The notes below the pieces were generated by a model, which saw only the letters and a list, made by a program, of their open reading frames with translations, made no database searches and was not told the origin of the DNA. A stretch of 64,000 nucleotides of DNA from Luteimonas suaedae (lineage in GTDB: Bacteria; Pseudomonadota; Gammaproteobacteria; Xanthomonadales; Xanthomonadaceae), in NCBI RefSeq assembly GCF_008312895.1, contig NZ_VSSP01000016.1:1-64000 (forward strand). Direction: 5' to 3'. Made by a program: the position numbers and the translations under genes. This document shows positions 35,102 to 42,749 of the stretch, piece by piece; the first letter of the stretch is position 1; each line of letters opens with the position of its first letter.

Positions 35102-36277
35102 TCATGCCGGCTCCTCCAGCCGCGCCAGCAGCGACACCAGTACGAACAGCAACAGCGCGGCGCCGGCATTGTGCAGCACCGCCACCGACAGCGGCAGCGA
35201 CAGCTTGACGTTGAGGATGCCCAGCAGCACCTGGCCGATGGCCAGCCCGCCCAGCATGCCGCCCCAGCCACGCAGGCCGGGCGTGCGCAGCAGCCGGGCC
35301 GCGATCCACATCAGGGCGGCGAAGACCACCACGGCCATCATCCGGTGCGCCATCTGGATGGCGATCCGCGCCTCGCCGCCGAGCACGCCGCCCTCATAAT
35401 CGGCGCCGAGGCCGCGCCAGAGCACGAAGCCCTCGCGGAAATCGCTGCGCGGCCACCACTGCCCGACGCACCGTGGAAAGTCGTTCCAGTGCGCGCTCTC
35501 GGTGACCCAACCGCCGCCGCCGCAGGCCAGCGCCGCATAGTTGGCGCTGACCCAGCCGCCGAGCGCGATCTGCAGCGCCAGCAGCACCACGCCGGCGATC
35601 AGCCAGCGCCGCAACACGATCGCACCCGCCAGCCGGATCGGCACGTCGGTCGCGCGCCACGCCATCCAGGTCAGCAGCGAGAAGGTCAGCAGGCCGCCGA
35701 GCAGGTGACCCATGACGATGATCGGCTTGAGCAGCAGCGTCACCGTCCATTTGCCGAGCAGCGCCTGGAACACGATCACCGCCAGCGTCAACGCAGCCGC
35801 GCGGGCGAGATCGAGATTGGACCAGCGCATCGCCGCAAACAGCAGGATCGCCTCGCCCAGCCCGGCCAGCCCCAGCGCAACGCCGTGATGCCCGGCCATG
35901 TAGGCCGGAATCGCCCCCGCCACCAGCAGCGAGGCGCCGACAATCTGGGCGATTCCGTAACGGCGCCGGCGCGCGGCCAGCAGCGCCAGCACCAGCACCA
36001 GCACGCCGAGCGCGGCGGCGATGTGGCGGTGCACCTGCTCGCGCCAGGCCTTGTGCGCCTGCAGCGGACGGATCTGGCTGGCGGCGTGATCGCTGACCTC
36101 TTCCGGCGCCTGTGGCCAGGCGGCGCGCCCGTAGCAGGTCGGCCAGTCGGGACAGCTCAGGCCGGCGTCGGACAACCGCACGAACGCGCCGAACACCACC
36201 ACGCACAGCGTCAATACCACCGCGAACCAGGCGATGCGGTGGAAGTGCTTGTACAGCGTGGGGGAAAGGCGGCTCAT
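35102..36277 (-). CDS. ctaA: Heme A synthase
   Basis: This 391-residue COX15/CtaA protein oxidises the heme O methyl group to formyl. It has about eight membrane helices and conserved His-bearing segments: FGAFVRLSDAGLSCPDWPTCYG, EQVHRHIAAALG, VMGHLLGGLL and MAHRMMAVVVF near the C-terminus. It is the alphaproteobacterial/mitochondrial type by length. It is upstream of and probably cotranscribed with cyoE. A repeat element fills the gap to the preceding SCO-like gene. Confidence 0.96.
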   Translation of the reverse strand: MSRLSPTLYKHFHRIAWFAVVLTLCVVVFGAFVRLSDAGLSCPDWPTCYGRAAWPQAPEEVSDHAASQIRPLQAHKAWREQVHRHIAAALGVLVLVLALLAARRRRYGIAQIVGASLLVAGAIPAYMAGHHGVALGLAGLGEAILLFAAMRWSNLDLARAAALTLAVIVFQALLGKWTVTLLLKPIIVMGHLLGGLLTFSLLTWMAWRATDVPIRLAGAIVLRRWLIAGVVLLALQIALGGWVSANYAALACGGGGWVTESAHWNDFPRCVGQWWPRSDFREGFVLWRGLGADYEGGVLGGEARIAIQMAHRMMAVVVFAALMWIAARLLRTPGLRGWGGMLGGLAIGQVLLGILNVKLSLPLSVAVLHNAGAALLLFVLVSLLARLEEPA

Positions 36278-36323
36278 CTGTTCGCGGTCATTGAATTTCG
36301 AGGCTCGGGAAGGGCTAAACCCC

Positions 36324-36436
36324 CGTCATCCCAGCGCAAGCGGGGATCCATTTTGCAGTTGCTCGTTGCAGGCCAACTTCCTAAGCGACGGCAGGATCAA
36401 TATGGATCCAGCTTGTGCGGGGATGACGAGCAAGCG
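36324..36436. repeat. Interspersed repeat, GTCATCCCAGCGCAAGC family
   Basis: This is the second copy of the element at 70-199, with the same ends and a central GATCCA...TGGATCC inverted pair. It occupies the ~195-bp gap between the SCO-like gene stop and the ctaA start. Confidence 0.8.
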
Positions 36437-36472
36437 GCGACCAGCTCTTCCGGGACCGGGCCCCAGCCTAAA

Positions 36473-37048
36473 TCACTTCAACTTCAATAGCCTGGCCATG
36501 TCGGTGCGCAGGTGCCCCGGATCGAAGCCGGGAGCGTAGCGCAGAATCACGAATCCGTTCGGATCGATCACGTACACCGGCACGCCGGCGGGATCATCGA
36601 CGCGCGGCAGGCCCGCGCGCAGCGCCGGATCGGGCGCCAGCTCGCGCAACGCGGCGTTGCGCACGGCGGCCTCCGGCAATTCGCCGATCCACAGGATGTG
36701 CACGCGGTCGGCCTCGCGTCCGAACAGCTGCCACACGGTGTCGAGCTGCGTCGACAGCGTCACGCAGGGTTCGCCGCAGTCTGCCGGTGGCGCCAGGGCG
36801 ATCCGCCACTGGCGTTCGATCGGTTGCCAGTGGTACGGGTCGCCGTCGCGCAGCCGCGGCACCACCTCGCGCAGGTCGCCCGGCGGCTGCAGCAGTTCAC
36901 CGTGGTTGCGCGTGCCCTCCGGGCGCCAGCCGGAAAACCGCAGCACGCCGGCAACGACCGCGCTGCCGAGAAAGATCACCACGATCAGGATCAGCAGGCC
37001 GCGATTGCGGTTGCGCTGGCGGTCGGGGATGGATCGGGGAGCGTTCAT
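36473..37048 (-). CDS. SCO1/SenC-like membrane-anchored thioredoxin-fold protein
   Basis: This 191-residue protein has one N-terminal membrane helix (GLLILIVVIFLGSAVVAGVL) and a periplasmic domain with CGEPC, the CxxxC copper site of SCO proteins, at ~residue 90, and VYVIDPNGFVILRYAPGFDPGHLRTDM near the end, where SCO proteins carry their third ligand. It is shorter and more diverged than classical SCO1. Its ATG overlaps the SURF1 stop (ATGA). Its place among oxidase assembly genes supports a role in CuA-site maturation of CoxB; this is inference from motif and context. Confidence 0.75.
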   Translation of the reverse strand: MNAPRSIPDRQRNRNRGLLILIVVIFLGSAVVAGVLRFSGWRPEGTRNHGELLQPPGDLREVVPRLRDGDPYHWQPIERQWRIALAPPADCGEPCVTLSTQLDTVWQLFGREADRVHILWIGELPEAAVRNAALRELAPDPALRAGLPRVDDPAGVPVYVIDPNGFVILRYAPGFDPGHLRTDMARLLKLK

Positions 37049-37779
37049 GGCGTGCTGTCCTGAGGTCGCCTGCGACGACGGAAAGTGAGGACCAGCGCGG
37101 TGACCAGCACCGCGAGCGCGAGGCCGTACCACTGCACGGCGTAGCCGAGATGCCGCTCGGGCGGCAACGTGTTCGGCAGCACGTCGAGATCGCGCGCGTA
37201 GCCGCCGGGCAGGTCGGGGTCGAGCCGCAACACCCGCGGCGCCAGCGCCGGCAGTCCGAGCGCGCCGGCGACCGCGACGGGATCGAGCGCGATCGCCAGC
37301 AGGGTGCTATCGGCCTGCGGCTGCAACGCGGCGGCGGCGATCCCGGCCGACGGCGGCGGCGCCAGCAGGCCGCGGACGTGCGTGTCCGCCGGCGACGGTG
37401 CGATCGACGGCATGTCGCGGTCCGGAGGCAGCGGCAGCCAGCCCAGATCCACCAGCAGTGGATCACCCGCATCCGGCACGAACACGCGGTACACGCGCAC
37501 GCCGGGGCGACCGCCGCGCTGCTGGTTGTCGAGCAACACCGGCGGCAGGTCCGGGTAACGGCCCTGCCCGGCGGCCCAGTCGTAGTCGCGCGCACCCGCG
37601 GGATCGGCAGCGACGGCCAACGGCTGCGCGTCACGCTGCTGCAGCGTGCGCGTCGCCGCGTCCAGCAGGGACTGCTTCTGCTGCTGGCGCCCGAGCTGCC
37701 AGCTGCCGAGTCCGGTGAACAGCGCGATGCCGGCAAGCGCCAGCGCCCAGCCGAACAGCAAGGTCCGGGATCGGGTCAC
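37045..37779 (-). CDS. SURF1-family cytochrome oxidase assembly protein
   Basis: This 244-residue protein has the SURF1 two-helix layout: an N-terminal membrane helix followed by GSWQLGRQQQKQSLL, a periplasmic domain with VFVPDAGDPLLVDLGWLPLP and a C-terminal helix after HLGYAVQWYGLALAVLV. SURF1 helps insert heme a into CoxA. It starts at GTG 37779 and overlaps the SCO-like gene by 4 bp. It is divergent from the small membrane protein at 37843. Confidence 0.93.
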   Translation of the reverse strand: MTRSRTLLFGWALALAGIALFTGLGSWQLGRQQQKQSLLDAATRTLQQRDAQPLAVAADPAGARDYDWAAGQGRYPDLPPVLLDNQQRGGRPGVRVYRVFVPDAGDPLLVDLGWLPLPPDRDMPSIAPSPADTHVRGLLAPPPSAGIAAAALQPQADSTLLAIALDPVAVAGALGLPALAPRVLRLDPDLPGGYARDLDVLPNTLPPERHLGYAVQWYGLALAVLVTALVLTFRRRRRPQDSTP

Positions 37780-37842
37780 GCCGGTTTACCGCGCAGCTGC
37801 GATAATAATGCGCGTTCGCGCAGCCGCGCGCCGGAGCCCGCC

Positions 37843-38061
37843 ATGAGCGATTCGCTGAAAACCCTGCTGGTCGTCGCCTTCCTGATACTCATCCTCTGGA
37901 ACCTCGGCGCGGGCCTGTACTACATGCTGGTCGACAAGGGCGAGACCAAGCGCACGGTGAACGCGCTGACCAAGCGCATCGGCCTGTCGGTCGCCCTGAT
38001 CCTGCTGGTGATGCTGGCGATCTGGATGGGCTGGATCGAGCCGCATGGGGTCGGCGGCTAA
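37843..38061 (+). CDS. Twin-transmembrane protein, DUF2909 type
   Basis: This 72-residue protein has two hydrophobic helices (LLVVAFLILILWNLGAGLYYML and LSVALILLVMLAIWMG) separated by the basic loop VDKGETKRTVNALTKRIG. This matches the DUF2909 family, usually found beside cytochrome oxidase and SURF1 genes and presumed to help assembly. ATG 37843 has a CCGGAG just upstream. It is read against the rest of the oxidase cluster: divergent from SURF1 and convergent with coxC. Confidence 0.88.
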   Translation: MSDSLKTLLVVAFLILILWNLGAGLYYMLVDKGETKRTVNALTKRIGLSVALILLVMLAIWMGWIEPHGVGG

Positions 38062-38070
38062 CGCCGCCGA

Positions 38071-38203
38071 CGTGATTGGTGATTCGTGATTCGTGATTGG
38101 TTAAAAGCAGGAGATCGGCGGCACGCATGCCGCCGATCTTCCGCGAGGTGATCCGCCCTGCCGCTCTTGCGAATCACCAATCACGAATCACCAATCACGG
38201 CTC
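38071..38203. repeat. Inverted 7-mer array (GTGATTG type) with palindromic core
   Basis: The left arm is GTGATTGGTGATTCGTGATT, and the right arm CGAATCACCAATCACGAATC ends in ATCACGGCTC immediately before the coxC stop. The core contains a perfect 12-bp-stem hairpin at 38112-38139 (AGATCGGCGGCA / TGCCGCCGATCT). It lies between convergent genes. Confidence 0.88.
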
Positions 38204-39094
38204 TTAGAGCACGTAGACAAACAGGAACAGTCCCAGCCACACCACGTCGACGAAGTGCCAGTACCAGGCCACCGCCTCGAAGGCGAAGTGGTTCTCCTTG
38301 GTGAAGTGGCCCTTGAGGCAGCGGAACCAGATCACCAGCAGCATGATCGTGCCGAGGGTGACGTGGGCGCCGTGGAAGCCGGTCAGCATGAAGAACGTCG
38401 AGCCGTAGATGCCCGAGCCCAGGGTCAGGTTGAGGTCGCGGTAGGCGTGGATGTACTCCTCGGCCTGGAAGAACAGGAACACGCAACCCAGCAGTACGGT
38501 CAGGCCCAGGAACAGCAGCAGACGCGTGCGCTGGCCGGCCTTGAGTGCGTGGTGGGCGATGGTGACGGTTACGCCGGAGGTCAGCAGGATCAGGGTGTTG
38601 AGCAACGGCAGACCCCACGCCGGGATGGTCTGAAAGCCGCCGCCGACCTCGCCCGGGCCGCTGGTCGGCCAGGCCGCGCTGAAGCCTTCCCACAGGTAGG
38701 TATTGGTCGCCACGCCCTTGACACCCTCGCCGCCCAGCCAGGGCAGCGCGTACTGGCGGGCATAGAACAGTGCACCGAAGAACGCGGCGAAGAACATCAC
38801 CTCGGAGAAGATGAACCACACCATGCCCATCCGGAACGAGGTGTCGACCTGCTTGTTGTAATACCCCGAGACCGATTCGAGGATCACGTCGGCGAACCAC
38901 TTGAACAGGATCGCCGCCAGGCCGGCGGTGCCGACCAGGAACACGGCCCGGCCCCAGCTGACGTCGTTGAACCAGCTCGCCAGGCCGAACATGGCGACGA
39001 ACAGGGCGACCGAGGCGAACACCGGCCAACGGCTGCCGTGCGGCACGAAATAGAGGTTCGTGTCGTGCTGTTGCTGGGCGTGTGCTTGGGCCAT
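38204..39094 (-). CDS. coxC: Cytochrome c oxidase subunit III
   Basis: This 296-residue subunit has seven membrane helices and the CoxC signatures FRMGMVWFIFSEVMFFAAFFGALFYAR, WGLPLLNTLILLTSGVTVTIAHHAL, FFQAEEYIHAY and FFMLTGFHGAHVTLGTIMLL, ending HFVDVVWLGLFLFVYVL. It stabilises the CoxA core of the aa3-type oxidase. The stop codon directly abuts a 7-mer repeat element. It follows ctaG by ~47 bp. Confidence 0.97.
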   Translation of the reverse strand: MAQAHAQQQHDTNLYFVPHGSRWPVFASVALFVAMFGLASWFNDVSWGRAVFLVGTAGLAAILFKWFADVILESVSGYYNKQVDTSFRMGMVWFIFSEVMFFAAFFGALFYARQYALPWLGGEGVKGVATNTYLWEGFSAAWPTSGPGEVGGGFQTIPAWGLPLLNTLILLTSGVTVTIAHHALKAGQRTRLLLFLGLTVLLGCVFLFFQAEEYIHAYRDLNLTLGSGIYGSTFFMLTGFHGAHVTLGTIMLLVIWFRCLKGHFTKENHFAFEAVAWYWHFVDVVWLGLFLFVYVL

Positions 39095-39141
39095 GGCTCG
39101 GATTCCGGTTCGGGGACTGCGTGAGGGTGAGTTGGGTGGGG

Positions 39142-39714
39142 TCAGCGCGCCGCCAGCGGCGCGACGGTCGGCGCCGTCTGCGACAGGCGCTCGGTGGCGA
39201 AGTCGTTCTTGAAGAAGGTATACGACAGGGTGACGGTGTTGACCTCGGGCGGCAGCGCCGGATCGATGATGAAGCGCACCGGCATGTCGCGGGTCTCACC
39301 CGCCTCCAGGGTCTGCGCGGTGAAGCAGAAGCACTCGGTTTTCTGGAAATAGCCCGAGGCGCGCGCCGGCGCCACCGACGGCGTGGCGCTGCCGACGATC
39401 GCGGTGTCGCTGTCGTTGTGCGCGTAGTAGGTGGTCTCGTACTGCTCGCCCACGCGCACCTGCATCCGGGTCTGGTTGGGATGGAACGACCATGGCAGCT
39501 TCGAGTTGACGCTGCCGTCGAACTCCACCGTGACCATGCGCCCGGGCACCGATGCCGGCGCGGTCGCGGGCACCGCGGCCGCGCTGTTGTCCAGGCGGAT
39601 GCCGAACACCTTCTCGCAGGCGATCCGGTACATCGGCACCAGCGAGAAGGTGAACGCGAACGCGGCCACCGCGATGCCGACCAGCTTCAACACATCGGTC
39701 CTGCGCGCGCTCAT
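39142..39714 (-). CDS. ctaG: Cytochrome c oxidase assembly protein CtaG/Cox11
   Basis: This 190-residue Cox11-family protein delivers copper to the CuB site of CoxA. It has one N-terminal membrane helix (VGIAVAAFAFTFSLVPMYRIACEKVFGI, carrying the conserved Cys after YRI) and a periplasmic beta domain with the copper-binding CFCF motif (KTECFCFTAQTL). Its ATG overlaps the stop of the preceding small gene in an ATGA junction. The order coxB-coxA-small-ctaG-coxC is the usual one. Confidence 0.96.
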   Translation of the reverse strand: MSARRTDVLKLVGIAVAAFAFTFSLVPMYRIACEKVFGIRLDNSAAAVPATAPASVPGRMVTVEFDGSVNSKLPWSFHPNQTRMQVRVGEQYETTYYAHNDSDTAIVGSATPSVAPARASGYFQKTECFCFTAQTLEAGETRDMPVRFIIDPALPPEVNTVTLSYTFFKNDFATERLSQTAPTVAPLAAR

Positions 39715-39860
39715 TGGCCGACCACCCCGGACAGGATGAAGACGGCGTAGATCGCGACCGCGATCACGGCGACGATCAACGCGGTGCGCCGCGCGCGCCG
39801 CCGTCCCGCGGCGACCCGCGGATCGCTCGCGCGCGACCGGTCGTCACGCTTCCCGGTCAT
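39711..39860 (-). CDS. Small membrane protein of the oxidase operon
   Basis: This 49-residue protein, MTGKRDDRSRASDPRVAAG then a basic stretch and one membrane helix (RTALIVAVIAVAIYAVFILSG), overlaps the end of coxA by 17 bp and the start of ctaG by 4 bp. Small single-helix proteins at this position are common in proteobacterial cox operons and are annotated as cytochrome oxidase small assembly proteins. The function is unproven. ATG 39860 is the only start that keeps a credible length. Confidence 0.75.
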   Translation of the reverse strand: MTGKRDDRSRASDPRVAAGRRRARRTALIVAVIAVAIYAVFILSGVVGQ

Positions 39861-41523
39861 TGCTGTGGCCCGCGGTGTCGAGGTGCGCACTGGTGTCGTC
39901 GTAGTCGAGATGCTCGAAATCACCGTGCGCCAGGTCGCCGTCGCGGATCACCGGCGGCGTGCTGAAGGTGTGGTGCGGCGCCGGCGAAGGCACCGTCCAT
40001 TCCAGGCCGCGGGCCGCTTCCCACACGCGCGCCGGCGCCGGCTCGCCGCGCTTGAGCGAGTGATAGAGGATCGCGAACATCATGAACGGCGTGGCGAACA
40101 TGCCGAACGCGCCGATCGAGCTGATCAGGTTCCAGTCGGCGAACACCACGTTGTAGTCCGGAATACGGCGCGGCATGCCGGCCAGGCCGAGGAAGTGCTG
40201 CGGGAAGAACAGCAGGTTGACGAACACCACGCTCCACCAGAAGTGGAACTGCGCCCAGCGCTGGCTGTACATCCGTCCCGACCACTTCGGCCACCAGTAG
40301 TACACCGCGGCGATGATGCCGAACAGCGCACCGGTGACCAGTACGTAGTGGAAATGCGCGACCACGAAGTAGGTGTCGTGGTACTGGAAGTCGGCGGGCA
40401 CGATCGCCAGCATCAGCCCGGAGAAGCCGCCGATGGTGAACAGCACGACGAAGGCGATCGACCACAGCATCGGCGCCTCGAAGGTCAGCGAACCCTTCCA
40501 CATCGTGCTGACCCAGTTGAACACCTTCACGCCGGTCGGGATCGCGATCAGCATGGTCGCGAACATGAAGTAGATCTCGCCGCCCAGCGGCATGCCGACG
40601 GTGAACATGTGGTGTGCCCAGACGATGAACGACAGGAACGCGATCGCCGCGATCGCGTACACCATCGCCTGGTAGCCGAACAGCGGCTTGCGGCTGAAGG
40701 TCGGCAGGATCTCCGAGACGATCCCGAACGCCGGTAGGATCATGATGTAGACCTCGGGGTGGCCGAAGAACCAGAAGATGTGCTGGTACATGACCGGATC
40801 GCCGCCGCCGGCGGCGAAGAAGAAACTGGTGCCGAAGAACTTGTCGGTCAGCAGCATGGTCACCGCGCCGGCCAGCACCGGCATCACCGCGATCAGCAGG
40901 AACGCGGTGATCAGCCAGGACCAGCAGAAGATCGGCATCTTCAGCAGGTCGATGCCGGGCGCGCGCATGTTGAGGATGGTGGCGATGACGTTGATCGCGC
41001 CCATGATCGAGCTGATGCCCATCATGTGGATGGCGAAGATCGTGAACGCGACGCTGTTGCCGCCCTGCAGCGACAGCGGCGGATAGAGGGTCCAGCCGCC
41101 GGCCGGGCCGCCGCCAGGCATGAACAGCGTCATCAGCAGCATGGTGAAGGCGAACGGCAGGATCCAGAACGACCAGTTGTTCATGCGCGGCAGCGCCATG
41201 TCCGGCGCGCCGATCTGCAGCGGGATCATCCAGTTGGCCAGGCCGACGAAGGCCGGCATCACCCCGCCGAAGATCATCACCAGCGCGTGCATGGTGGTCA
41301 TCTGGTTGAAGAACATCGGCTCGACCAGCTGCAGGCCCGGCACCGTGAGCTCGGCGCGGATGACCACGCTCATCGCGGCGCCGATGACGAACATCAGGAA
41401 GCTGAACAAAAGGTACAGCGTGCCGATGTCCTTATGGTTGGTCGAGAAGAACCAACGCTCGACGAAGCCCTGCTTGTGCTCGTCGGACGGGTGGTGATCG
41501 GCGGTTGCGGTATGCGTGGACAT
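39844..41523 (-). CDS. coxA: Cytochrome c oxidase subunit I
   Basis: This 559-residue heme-copper oxidase core subunit reduces oxygen at the heme a3-CuB site. It has twelve helices. Signatures include WFFSTNHKDIGTLYLLF, TMHALVMIFGGVMPAFVG (heme a His), WFFGHPEVYIMILPAFGIV with the cross-linked His-Tyr pair, HHMFTVGMPL and THYLVTG-like HFHYVLVTGALFGIIA. ATG 41523 gives MSTHTATADHHPSDEH, a His-rich leader common in this family. It lies 34 bp after coxB. Confidence 0.97.
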   Translation of the reverse strand: MSTHTATADHHPSDEHKQGFVERWFFSTNHKDIGTLYLLFSFLMFVIGAAMSVVIRAELTVPGLQLVEPMFFNQMTTMHALVMIFGGVMPAFVGLANWMIPLQIGAPDMALPRMNNWSFWILPFAFTMLLMTLFMPGGGPAGGWTLYPPLSLQGGNSVAFTIFAIHMMGISSIMGAINVIATILNMRAPGIDLLKMPIFCWSWLITAFLLIAVMPVLAGAVTMLLTDKFFGTSFFFAAGGGDPVMYQHIFWFFGHPEVYIMILPAFGIVSEILPTFSRKPLFGYQAMVYAIAAIAFLSFIVWAHHMFTVGMPLGGEIYFMFATMLIAIPTGVKVFNWVSTMWKGSLTFEAPMLWSIAFVVLFTIGGFSGLMLAIVPADFQYHDTYFVVAHFHYVLVTGALFGIIAAVYYWWPKWSGRMYSQRWAQFHFWWSVVFVNLLFFPQHFLGLAGMPRRIPDYNVVFADWNLISSIGAFGMFATPFMMFAILYHSLKRGEPAPARVWEAARGLEWTVPSPAPHHTFSTPPVIRDGDLAHGDFEHLDYDDTSAHLDTAGHSNDREA

Positions 41524-41557
41524 GAACGTCTGCCTGGAAAACTTCGATTGGGGCCGA

Positions 41558-42484
41558 TCAGCCGGCGGCGGGCGCGGCGATCTCGGGATCGGTGGATTCT
41601 GCGGAGGCTGCGGCCGGCGCGGCCTGCTCCTCCGGCTGCGGCTGTTCCGGCTCGGCCGGGGGCGCGTTCTTCGTCTTCTCGGCCGCCAGCCAGGCGTCGA
41701 ACTCGGCGCGCGGCACCGCGCGCACCACGATCGGCATGAAGCCATGGTCCTTGCCGCACAGCTCGGCGCACTGGCCGCGGTACACGCCCGGCTCGGTGAT
41801 CTCGGTCCAGGCCTCGTTGACCAGGCCGGGGATCGCGTCCTGCTTCCAGCCCAGGGCCGGCACCCACCAGGAATGGATCACGTCGTCGGCGGTGATCACG
41901 AAACGGATCTTGGTGTCGGTGGGCAGCACCAGCACGTTGTCGACGTCGAGCAGGTAGTTCGGATGGGCGTCGAGCTCGGCGCGGGTGACGGCGCGGTTCT
42001 GCCGCAGGCGGTCGCTGTCGCGATCCAGGCGGCTGGTGAAGGCCACGTCCTCGCCCAGGTACTCGTACTCCCACATCCACTGGTAGCCGGTCACCTTGAC
42101 CGTCATTTCCGAATCGCGGGTGTCGTACATCGCGATCAGCTTGCTGGTCGCCGGCACCGCCATCACCACCAGGATGATGATCGGCACGATGGTCCAGATG
42201 ATCTCGGCGGTGGTGTTATGGCTGAACTGGGCCGCGACCGCGCCCTTGGACTTGCGGAATTTCACCATCGCGAAGGCCATGGCGCCGAACACGAGGATGC
42301 CGATGGCCACGCACACCCACAGCACGAACATGTGCGCGTCGTAGGCGTGCTGGGAGGAGGCGGTCACGCCACGCCCCATGTTCAGCTGCCAACGCTGGGG
42401 ATCGGCGGACTGCGCGAACGCGCTCGCGGACAGCGCCATCGTGGCGAGGCCCAGGGCCCATTGCTTGAAACGACCGGCTTGCAT
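41558..42484 (-). CDS. coxB: Cytochrome c oxidase subunit II
   Basis: This 308-residue subunit receives electrons from cytochrome c at its CuA centre. It has a signal peptide (ending SASAFAQS), two membrane helices, the aromatic-rich VTGYQWMWEYEYLG, VIHSWWVPALGWKQDAIPG and the CuA ligands CAELCGKDHGFM. An Ala/Pro/Glu-rich tail ends the protein instead of a heme c domain, so it is the plain aa3 type. The 265-bp gap to the divergent putA must hold both promoters. Confidence 0.96.
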   Translation of the reverse strand: MQAGRFKQWALGLATMALSASAFAQSADPQRWQLNMGRGVTASSQHAYDAHMFVLWVCVAIGILVFGAMAFAMVKFRKSKGAVAAQFSHNTTAEIIWTIVPIIILVVMAVPATSKLIAMYDTRDSEMTVKVTGYQWMWEYEYLGEDVAFTSRLDRDSDRLRQNRAVTRAELDAHPNYLLDVDNVLVLPTDTKIRFVITADDVIHSWWVPALGWKQDAIPGLVNEAWTEITEPGVYRGQCAELCGKDHGFMPIVVRAVPRAEFDAWLAAEKTKNAPPAEPEQPQPEEQAAPAAASAESTDPEIAAPAAG

Positions 42485-42749
42485 CACTTTCGAACCCCGA
42501 ATGCCTCGTTGGCGTCTGGCTGTTGGCTGGCGGGAGCGCGGCCGAACCCGCACCCCGGCAGGGCCTGGGGCAGGACAATTCGGCCGCGTGCTGTGGAAAA
42601 CCCGCAAATGGTAGCGGCGACAGGCATTTGCGGGCAAGTCGCACGTGCATCGATCCGGGCCGATACCGCAAGAAATCGGGCCCGAATGGGCCTGTCGCGA
42701 GGTGACCACAAGCCCTAGAATCGCCTGCCCTGCCCGCCCCCGGTGTGCC

